Positions 6,539 to 11,955 of a DNA stretch of 17,319 nt are shown here, one piece after another. This stretch comes from Armatimonadota bacterium. GTDB taxonomy: Bacteria; Armatimonadota; Fimbriimonadia; Fimbriimonadales; Fimbriimonadaceae. Under the pieces are notes generated by a model. It saw nothing but the letters and a program-made list of their open reading frames with translations, did not search any database and was not told where the DNA came from. The DNA lies in the NCBI GenBank assembly GCA_023392285.1, contig JAEVZK010000126.1, positions 1-17,319 on the forward strand, given 5' to 3'. Position 1 is the first letter of the stretch, and each line of letters opens with the position of its first letter. A program made the translations under genes and the position numbers.

Positions 6539-7681
6539 CTATTTCCCGCTCTTGGTTCGGTTGTCGAGCATACAGAGCATTTGGCAGTTGGAGAGCTCCG
6601 TCTTTCCGCCCTTATTCCAAGGAACAATGTGATCGGCCTCCATTTGGCCGATCTCGAAATGCTTCTTGCAAACGGGGCAGATGCCCTTCTGCTTGTCGTA
6701 CGCCTGCTGCTTCACCTTATCGTCGAAGGCGCGCAGGCTGAGCTTGTTCTCGTTACCGCTTAACACGTACTCATAGATGCCGCGCTTGTTGGTTACCTCG
6801 TCGTCCTCGAGCAGAGCCGCGATCTTCTTCTCTAACTCGTTTGCGTTCAGCTTGTCATCCTTATGAGCTTGATAGAATCGGCCCCAGTCCTGCCCCTTCA
6901 TGAACTTGGAGCGATAGGTGGGGAAGATTCGTTTGATCCAGTCGATTACGGCCTGATAGTGCTGCCAAAGCTCCTGAGCATCGGCGTCGTGCTGATGCTT
7001 GCTCATGTAATCTTCGATGTTGCCTTTGCCAGCGAGCCAATCCAGTGCCTCTTCCAAGAACTCTTGCCGGATCGGTGAGCCGTTGACGTACTTTTCGCCG
7101 ATCTGGTAAGCCGGGCAGCCCGTCTTGGAAAACCAGCGCTTGGCGTCGGCTAGCCAGGGGCCGGTGTAAATCGCGTTGCGCAGTTCCTGGTCAGTTAGCT
7201 TCTCCCCCGCGATATTGATGATCTTAAACCAGTCGAGCTTTTCGCCCGGCGTGCCTTCGCAGACGTAGACAGAAAGCTCGTAATCGAGGATCTGCTTCTG
7301 CCTCTCCGGCGTGAGGTTGCCCCAGAAGTAAGGGCTGCCATCGATCATCAGGGCGAAGTCGCCCTGCACGTATTGGCAAATGCTAATGGTGCGCTGCTGC
7401 CCATCCATCAACTCGTATTCCCCCTCCTCGGCTTGGCTCGTCTCTGAGGAGGGGGGCAGGGGGGCGGAGCCAGAAACCGCCCAATACATCGTGTTAAGCG
7501 GGAAATTCTTACGGACAGTTTCGATTACCGCGTTGCGCTGCTTCTCCTTATAGATGAACTCGCGTTGGTAGGCCGGACGGATATTCAGCTTGCCGGCATA
7601 CCCCCGAACCCCCTGCTCGCCCTTGTCTTCGTAGCCGTCCACGAGGTCTCTGATGCTTATGTTCTTTAGTTCGATCTTCAT
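6539..7681 (-). CDS. DUF262 (GmrSD-N-like) protein with C-terminal HNH nuclease
   Basis: The 380-residue protein has an N-terminal DUF262 domain: RPAYQREFIYKEKQRNAVIE (35-54) with the family's QR pair at 39-40, then LMDGQQRTIS with the DGQQR motif at 93-97. A helical middle region follows. The end is an HNH nuclease with CPVC (335-338), ADHIVPW containing Asp350-His351, Asn365, and CQMLC (366-370). DUF262 proteins include the nucleotide-dependent GmrS-type restriction subunits, and DUF262-HNH proteins commonly sit beside M.EcoRI-type methylases, so DNA cleavage is the likely role. From memory, relatives carry a further Cys in LCxxCN at the end; here it reads LCMLDN, so one zinc ligand may be lost. 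A C-rich in-frame insert lies between Trp67 and DGQQR. It is 15 bases downstream of hepT and likely co-transcribed with it. Two truncated copies of its 5' end lie upstream. Confidence 0.85.
   Translation of the reverse strand: MKIELKNISIRDLVDGYEDKGEQGVRGYAGKLNIRPAYQREFIYKEKQRNAVIETVRKNFPLNTMYWAVSGSAPLPPSSETSQAEEGEYELMDGQQRTISICQYVQGDFALMIDGSPYFWGNLTPERQKQILDYELSVYVCEGTPGEKLDWFKIINIAGEKLTDQELRNAIYTGPWLADAKRWFSKTGCPAYQIGEKYVNGSPIRQEFLEEALDWLAGKGNIEDYMSKHQHDADAQELWQHYQAVIDWIKRIFPTYRSKFMKGQDWGRFYQAHKDDKLNANELEKKIAALLEDDEVTNKRGIYEYVLSGNENKLSLRAFDDKVKQQAYDKQKGICPVCKKHFEIGQMEADHIVPWNKGGKTELSNCQMLCMLDNRTKSGK
7444..7471 (-). repeat. C-rich segment inside the DUF262 gene resembling the dispersed repeat
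   Basis: On the minus strand this stretch begins GGCTCC, runs through C-tracts split by TG, and ends CCTCCTCAG. The intergenic repeats at 246 and 11715 also start GGCTCC, run through C-tracts and end CCTCCCTCAG. It encodes Gly-Ser-Ala-Pro-Leu-Pro-Pro-Ser-Ser in frame. The resemblance is suggestive, not proven, because low-complexity C-tracts match easily. Confidence 0.35.
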
Positions 7682-7696
7682 AGTTGTGCCCGCGGT

Positions 7697-8041
7697 CTAG
7701 GGGAAGCGCTTCAGGGCCAGCTCGACGGCGGTGATCAAGCTGGGTAGCGACGATACCGCGATATCATGAACGCGCCGGTGATCGAGCGCAAAGTAGCCAT
7801 GGGTCAGGATATTCCTGAAGCCGATGACTTCGCGAACGTCGGGCAGATCATTGGCAACCTCTGGAAATTGGTTTCTCAGTTGCGTAACCGCTTCACCTAC
7901 GATGAATAGTTTGCGTTCGACCATAGCCCGGAGGCCCTTGTCTCCGAGATAGTCTTCTTGAGATTTGTCCTCTAGAAATTCGAGCGCGTCCCTTCCGGCG
8001 GTTAGCGCGTCTTCTAGCCACTTACCGGCGTCACGCCGCAT
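7697..8041 (-). CDS. hepT: HepT-like HEPN-domain toxin (DUF86)
   Basis: The protein is 114 residues, the normal size for a HEPN RNase toxin of the HepT/MntA system. The active-site motif Rx4HxY is intact: Arg76, His81 and Tyr83 in FRNILTHGY. KLFIVGEAVTQLRNQFPE is the conserved helix of DUF86 proteins. In characterised systems HepT cleaves RNA and is silenced when its partner MntA adds AMP groups to the motif tyrosine; I infer the same here. The ATG overlaps the end of mntA by 11 bases, so the two are translationally coupled. The DUF262-HNH gene follows after 15 bases. Confidence 0.9.
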   Translation of the reverse strand: MRRDAGKWLEDALTAGRDALEFLEDKSQEDYLGDKGLRAMVERKLFIVGEAVTQLRNQFPEVANDLPDVREVIGFRNILTHGYFALDHRRVHDIAVSSLPSLITAVELALKRFP

Positions 8042-8342
8042 ACAGCGTCACCGCTTCCGCCTGCGCGGTTCGGAGCAGTCGAGAGTTTTCGATGGCGGAT
8101 TCTTCGAGCAGATCGATTGGACGGCGGAATAAATCTTGCAACTCCTCTAGCAGCCCAAAGAATTGAGTCCCAAGCCTCATGCCAGCTGGCGGTTCGCCAA
8201 ACTCCACCAGGAAATCCAGATCGCTCTTTTCCAAATCGAATGCTTCACCCGTGGCCGAGCCAAATAGCTTCAAGCGGCGAACGCCATATTTTCGGCACAC
8301 CGCATTCATAGCTTCGGTCATTCGAGCATCGAGAGGGAGCAC
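8031..8342 (-). CDS. mntA: MntA-like nucleotidyltransferase antitoxin
   Basis: The MNT-fold motif is clear: KLFGSATGEAF followed by KSDLDFLVEF, giving GS...DxD, the nucleotide and metal site of minimal nucleotidyltransferases. RRPIDLLEESAIEN is the usual C-terminal strand and helix. In this family it AMPylates and neutralises the HEPN toxin encoded directly downstream. I choose the GTG at 8342 (103 aa) because a -10 TAAAAT lies five bases upstream; an internal ATG at 8321 (96 aa) also fits the family. The open frame extends further upstream through hicA and the DUF262 fragment in unrelated frames, and that part is not credible coding sequence. It overlaps hepT by 11 bases. Confidence 0.87.
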   Translation of the reverse strand: MLPLDARMTEAMNAVCRKYGVRRLKLFGSATGEAFDLEKSDLDFLVEFGEPPAGMRLGTQFFGLLEELQDLFRRPIDLLEESAIENSRLLRTAQAEAVTLYAA

Positions 8343-8347
8343 GGTGT

Positions 8348-8377
8348 ATTTTAGCGCGTCCGTAGGCAGGCTGCAAA
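8348..8377 (-). promoter_or_regulatory. Promoter for mntA-hepT, within the duplicated segment
   Basis: On the minus strand TTTGCA (8372-8377), an 18-base spacer and TAAAAT (8348-8353) lie five bases before the GTG of mntA. The -35 lies in the segment shared with the hicB promoter at 8974-9002. Confidence 0.6.
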
Positions 8378-8542
8378 CTGCGGTGAAACCGAGTGTTGGA
8401 GAGAATCCTTGCAAATGAACTCGCGCTGGTAGGCGGGACGGATGTTCAGCTTGCCGCCATACCCCCGCACCCCCTGCTCGCCCTTGTCTTCGTAGCCGTC
8501 CACGAGGTCGCCGACCTTGATGTTCTTGAGTTCGATCTTCAT
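8369..8542 (-). pseudogene. Truncated duplicate of the DUF262 gene 5' end (copy 2)
   Basis: The minus strand from the ATG at 8542 encodes MKIELKNIKVGDLVDGYEDK and continues with RPAYQREFICKD. It matches the first 46 or so codons of the full gene at 7681 with few changes. Homology to the full gene stops after the AAGGA at about codon 46. The next 40 or so bases match copy 3 instead and end at TTTGCAGCC. The hicA stop codon abuts its ATG directly. It may still be translated as a 63-residue peptide, but it lacks all of the catalytic parts. Confidence 0.88.
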
Positions 8543-8766
8543 TTATTCTCGCCATTCCGCATCGGGGATCTCTACCTGCGTTAGGATCTGCTTCAAAGTA
8601 CCGAGGGGTAGCGCTCTGGAGGCATGCACCGGCACCACCACCTGAATATTCTTCACCCGGTTCCACCATTTCCGATGGCTGCCTTTTGCGAGACAAATTC
8701 GTAGCCATGCTTCGCGAGCATTCTTTCGAGTTCGACAGCCGTGAGCCTGCGGATTCGCCCGGACAC
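8543..8766 (-). pseudogene. hicA: HicA toxin gene with a one-base frameshift
   Basis: A GTG at 8766 follows the hicB stop with no gap. The first frame reads VSGRIRRLTAVELERMLAKH, then GYEFVSQ, and hits TGA at 8653-8655 after 37 residues. The next frame then gives KGSHRKWW, VVVPVH and a normal HicA ending, closing with TAA at 8543-8545. A single missing A in the run at 8684-8687 (AAAA instead of AAAAA) explains it: 224 bases here against 225 for an intact 74-residue HicA. The truncated product lacks the GSH motif with the catalytic His, so the mRNA-cleaving toxin should be inactive unless the frameshift is a sequencing error. Confidence 0.85.
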
Positions 8767-8967
8767 TTAGACGGCGACCTTTAGCTCCACCGCGCCAGGA
8801 GGCGTTTCGATCGGCAGGGGTTCGAGATAGAGCGAGATCGCTTCCTTGATGTTCGCCGCCGCCTCCTCCCGAGTCGCACCGGCGGAGGCGCAGCCTCTTA
8901 GCTCAGGACACCACGCCGCCCACTCCCCGGTCTCCGGGTCCTCTTCGAGAATGACGCGCCAAATCAT
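8767..8967 (-). CDS. hicB: HicB-family antitoxin, short form
   Basis: This 66-residue protein has the HicB partial RNase H-like fold: RVILEEDPETGEWAAWCPEL, then GCASAGATREEAAANIKEAI and a short tail. Its role in this family is to bind and block HicA. It is the short type, without the C-terminal DNA-binding domain found in longer HicB proteins, so autorepression through that domain is not expected. It precedes hicA, the less common gene order, with the stop and next start touching. The start is fixed by a perfect TATAAT six bases upstream. The reading frame is intact although its toxin partner is broken. Confidence 0.88.
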   Translation of the reverse strand: MIWRVILEEDPETGEWAAWCPELRGCASAGATREEAAANIKEAISLYLEPLPIETPPGAVELKVAV

Positions 8968-8973
8968 AAGATC

Positions 8974-9002
8974 ATTATAACAATCCGCAGAAGGGCTGCA
9001 AA
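8974..9002 (-). promoter_or_regulatory. Promoter for hicB-hicA (TTTGCA-17-TATAAT)
   Basis: On the minus strand TTTGCA (8997-9002), a 17-base spacer and a perfect TATAAT (8974-8979) lie six bases before the ATG of hicB. This implies a leaderless message. The -35 is at the end of the decayed DUF262 duplicate, exactly as for the mntA promoter. Confidence 0.72.
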
Positions 9003-9167
9003 CTTGCGGTGAAGCGACTGTTGGAGTAATCCTTGCGAATGAACTCGCGCTGGCATGCAGGCGGGATGTTCAGCTTGTCGCCAAACTCCCGCACCCCTTG
9101 CTACCCGTCGTCGGCACGTAACTGTACACGAAGCTCGTAGACCTGATGTTATCTAGTTCGATTAGAC
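8992..9167 (-). pseudogene. Decayed duplicate of the DUF262 gene 5' end (copy 3)
   Basis: The minus strand retains recognisable DNA similarity to copy 2, including AATCGAACTAGATAACATCA, AAGCTGAACATCC and GCGAGTTCATTCGCAAGGAT. It has frameshifts and substitutions and no usable frame. The part after the AAGGAT follows copy 2, not the full gene, down to TTTGCAGCC. It lies about 70 bases after the stop of the unknown protein gene at 9236. It is the oldest-looking of the three copies. Confidence 0.8.
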
Positions 9168-9235
9168 TGTCTGAATGGTGCTGCTTACCCGGCCGCATCT
9201 TCCTTGCCTGGAAGCCCGTGAACATGACCACAGCA

Positions 9236-9934
9236 TTAGCTGGACTCCGCATTCTCGGAAGAGGCCGCACCTAGGCTCTTCAGTATCGGGTGATCAACGT
9301 TGATTGGGTTTGGCACAAACTCCTCCCTCTTTGAGAAGAACCGACCCTGGTCCATCATTTGCACTACCCACCTCACAACGCCGGGCTCGCTAACGCGATC
9401 CTCAACAAACCTCAAAGGCAATGTATTGACCGCTCGGACAATACGGTCAAGCTGATCTTGTGACGCAAAATACTTCTTCCGTTGGCCATCAACAATGCCG
9501 ATCCCCAGTAGCCGCCAAACAATCGGACTCTCGTCATGTCCGACTCTCGCGGGAGTTCTCATCGCCGCAAGTTCCGGCTGAATCAGAAGGCGACGGGAAG
9601 CCTTGGGTGGAATCTCACAGGGAACGCCAGCTGGGGTCACGAGAATCGCGGTAGCTTCATCCTCCACGAAGATGGCGTCAACGTGGGCTGGCTTCTCTCC
9701 CCGATTCCTGACGATGATCTCTATGTTCGCTTCTTTCCACGCAGGCGGGGTATTAGCTTCGTCCAGGAAAAGAGTGCCATGGGTATCCGCGCCTTGAGCC
9801 GAGGCGGCGTACGTCATAACCGCGTCAACCTTGATGTCCGGCCGGTCGCGTATAGCACTGAGAATCCTCTCCACGGCGAGGATGGTCGATAGAACGGCGC
9901 CCCAGATGGCCAGGAACAATTGTTCGGGTGTCAT
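9236..9934 (-). CDS. Membrane-anchored protein of unknown function, coupled to the methylase
   Basis: The 232-residue protein has one N-terminal transmembrane helix (about residues 5-22, QLFLAIWGAVLSTILAVERI). A soluble domain follows with a beta-sandwich-like stretch (ANIEIIVRNRGEKPAHVDAI, about 69-88) and a charged helical C-terminus (RWVVQMMDQGRFFSKREEF). No signal cleavage site, catalytic motif or named family is recognised. Its ATG overlaps, as ATGA, the stop of the methylase in the frame restored after the methylase frameshift, so it was built as a coupled downstream gene. An accessory role in a methylase/nuclease defence system is inferred from position only. Confidence 0.72.
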   Translation of the reverse strand: MTPEQLFLAIWGAVLSTILAVERILSAIRDRPDIKVDAVMTYAASAQGADTHGTLFLDEANTPPAWKEANIEIIVRNRGEKPAHVDAIFVEDEATAILVTPAGVPCEIPPKASRRLLIQPELAAMRTPARVGHDESPIVWRLLGIGIVDGQRKKYFASQDQLDRIVRAVNTLPLRFVEDRVSEPGVVRWVVQMMDQGRFFSKREEFVPNPINVDHPILKSLGAASSENAESS

Positions 9935-11063
9935 TTCGCTTTACTCTCCAGTTTGCGCTTAATGATGAGGCGGGCGTACGTCGACTTAAGAACACCATTA
10001 GCGACTACCGCACCGCGGCGAATAGATCCCCAGCGTTTGGAACATCATCGTCAGTGTACGTTTTGGTTTTTAATCCAGAGTTGTTATCACGATCTGTGAT
10101 ACCAAGGATGCGAAATTGCTCGGGGTTGTATTTGTCAAGGAACGTGATTGGGACGCCCATCGCACCATCATAATCTGCAGGGATGTCGGCGACCTTGCTT
10201 ACCTCAATCGCATCGTAGTTATCGTAAGTCGGATATTCCTCTGGAGAATATTTTTTGAAGAGGGTTAGTGGTTCGTGCCGCTTGGCGTGGTTCATGTTGG
10301 TGAACCAGCCAACGTTTCGGAACTTTACTAACCCGGTGCTTTTATCATATACACCTGAAGCGAACTCTCGAACTTTGCTGGAAGGAATTCGGAAATAGGC
10401 ATTTCCAGCTGAAAAACCGACTCCCATCCAAAGTTTATTATCTTGAATGAGCTTGAATATTTCCTTGTAGGTGATGGCGTTCTTGGAGCCTACAATCAGG
10501 AACTTCTTGTCATGCTCTACGAGGAGCGAGACGAATTCGCGGAAAAGGGAGAAGGGCGGGTTGGTGACGACGACGTCGGCCCCTTTCAGAATCTCCACGC
10601 ACTCGTCGCTGCGGAAGTCGCCGCCCTGGTCTAGGGGGCGGCTGGTGTTCGCGTCGTGGCGGAGGAGGTGCTTGATATCCTCTTCGGTGATCGCGCCGTC
10701 GCCGGTGAGGTCCTTCACCTCGTTAATCTCAACCACGTACGGCTCTTTCTTGTTGTACGGCTTCAATCCCTCCATCACTGCCAAGGGGAGCTGGCCGCCG
10801 ACGATCGGGGAGCCGCCGTAGCTGGTGGTGATCAGCTTCTTTAGGCCAAGTGAGTTAAAGTTGAGGGCGAAATATTTGAAGAAGTTGCTCTCGTAAGGAT
10901 CGTCGCAGTTGCAGAGCACGACTTTTCCGCGCAGATGCTCCTTGTAGTGCTTGAGCTCGTTCGCGATGTCCTCCATCTGCGTATAGAACTCGTCCTGCTT
11001 CGCGGCCTTGGCGCTGGAAAGGGTGCGATTGCCAGAAGTGGTAGACGTGCGTCCAGCGGGCAT
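9931..11063 (-). pseudogene. M.EcoRI-type adenine-specific DNA methylase, C-terminal frameshift
   Basis: The family is clear from RTLSSAKAAKQDEFYTQM, ELKHYKEHLRGKVVLCNCDD, and TNPPFSLFREF with the catalytic NPPF at 168-171. Such enzymes methylate adenine in a short DNA site. The uninterrupted frame ends at a TAG at 10005-10007 after 352 residues. One frame over, the sequence continues RRGAVVANG then VLKSTYARLIIKRK to a TGA at 9931-9933. This is the expected C-terminus of the family (a Y-x-R-I-L-I-like end) and would give 377 residues. A one-base loss near 10016-10024 explains it, and the restored stop overlaps the next start as ATGA. NPPF and most of the enzyme are intact, so the shortened protein might still work. 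The start ATG has a promoter seven bases upstream. Confidence 0.82.
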
Positions 11064-11070
11064 ATGCCCT

Positions 11071-11099
11071 ATTATGCCAAAAAGCGACTCGGTTGTCCA
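11071..11099 (-). promoter_or_regulatory. Promoter for the methylase operon (TGGACA-17-CATAAT)
   Basis: On the minus strand TGGACA (11094-11099), a 17-base spacer and CATAAT (11071-11076) end seven bases before the methylase ATG. Each hexamer differs by one base from the sigma-70 consensus. The spacing predicts a transcript starting at or next to the ATG. Confidence 0.7.
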
Positions 11100-11286
11100 G
11101 CCTCGTGTGGAGGCGGCTCAGGGGCTGGGGGCCTACGGTTCCGGGGATGTTTTTCATGCCTTGTATGTTGATCCCTACTTCTCAAGCTTCGCTTGCGAAC
11201 CAGGCTTTTGCAAACTTCCCGATGCAAGCTTGAGGCTTCGTCCCTTGCCGCAATTGTTAGCGCCATCGGCTCCGTCCTCCTGAAAA

Positions 11287-11343
11287 GCCTCAGGCCTGGG
11301 GTGCCGCAGTCCTTGGGGCCGGGTGTCTTGCGAGGTCTGAGGC
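11287..11343. repeat. Inverted repeat with 10-base arms
   Basis: GCCTCAGGCC (11287-11296) and GGTCTGAGGC (11334-11343) are complementary at nine of ten positions, with a 37-base interval. Function unknown. Confidence 0.5.
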
Positions 11344-11522
11344 ATGTGTAAGGTTTTCGAACCCCCACCCCTGCCCCTCCCCCGCACGGGCACGATCATC
11401 CCGGCGGGCGGAGGGGTTCTCGGAGTGCGTGATCGGCGATTGGGCCGGTTTCGTCCTCGTTTTAACCTGATCGAGGCTCTACGGAGGAATTTTCGTCGCC
11501 GACGAAGGCTTCGTATTAATGC

Positions 11523-11648
11523 CCGGGGGTTCTGTTGACGTGCCCGGAGACTCCGTTGACGTCTTCGGAGATTCCGTATAGGTGCCCGGAAGTTCTGTTG
11601 ACGTGTCCGGAGGTCTTGTTGTCGTGCCTGGAGGTTCTGTTGTGGTGG
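11523..11648. repeat. 21-bp tandem minisatellite, six units plus a decayed seventh
   Basis: Units start at 11523, 11544, 11565, 11586, 11607 and 11628, all exactly 21 bases, on the pattern CCGGAGGTTCTGTTGACGTGC with several substitutions each. A seventh, weak unit covers 11649-11669. Because 21 is a multiple of three, all frames stay open across it. On the minus strand it reads as a heptapeptide repeat like PGTSTES/PGTSTEP, starting only from a TTG (11661) with no ribosome site. It may be a relic of a Pro/Thr-rich linker or a purely non-coding repeat. Confidence 0.85.
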
Positions 11649-11713
11649 CCGAAGGCTTCAAATTGGAATACGGGAGACGGGGGTTGGGATTCAGAGATTT
11701 TGGGTTGAGGGTG

Positions 11714-11895
11714 CGGCTCCCTCCCCCAACCCCCTCCCTCAGTTTCCGCTTCGGGCCTCAGGCTGTTGTACGACGGGGGCCGAGAAACCGAGGGAGGGGA
11801 CATGGGGCTCAGGCTGTTGTAAGCCGGGGGCCGGGAAACCGAGGGAGAGGGGAAGGGCAGACGCGATTGCAAGACGTGACCGGGAAACCGAGGAG
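11714..11895 (+). repeat. Palindromic C-rich/G-rich dispersed repeat, copy B, with extra right arms
   Basis: The left arm (11730-11747, C-tracts then CTCAGTTTCC) pairs with the right arm GAAACCGAGGGAGGGG at 11784-11799, with a single mismatch. The right arm then recurs near 11834-11852 (GGGAAACCGAGGGAGAGGGG) and 11882-11894 (GGGAAACCGAGGA). The 20 or so bases before the first two right arms (CTCAGGCTGTTGTA) are also duplicated. The repeat ends about 60 bases before the E2 start codon. Confidence 0.8.
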
Positions 11896-11955
11896 TAAGC
11901 GAGTGGTGAGGCAGGCGGTAAGCTAAAGCCTGCGCAAAGGCGGCACAACAAACCT

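Larger units (their letters stand above)
11100..11955. other. Repeat-rich non-coding region
   Basis: About 850 bases separate the divergent methylase and E2 genes without a gene I can support. It holds HindIII-like inverted words (TCAAGCTT and AAGCTTGA around 11181-11234), a long-loop inverted repeat at 11287-11343, a palindrome at 11492-11506, a 21-bp minisatellite and the dispersed palindromic repeat. ORFs here are low-complexity or shadow frames. It has the look of an accumulation zone for small repeats at the edge of the island. Confidence 0.6.

Noticed and set aside
8684..8687. Programmed frameshift or transcriptional slippage restoring HicA
   Set aside because: A run of four A is too short for efficient slippage, and no supporting structure is evident. 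A simple mutation or sequencing error is more likely.
8343..8708. N-terminal extension of the mntA frame (225 aa)
   Set aside because: The upstream part reads through hicA and the DUF262 fragment in wrong frames, is Gly/Arg-rich and matches nothing. The MNT domain starts near 8342.
11072..11399. ORFs of 74-100 aa upstream of the E2 gene
   Set aside because: Low-complexity, Arg-rich readings of inverted repeats with no start signals.
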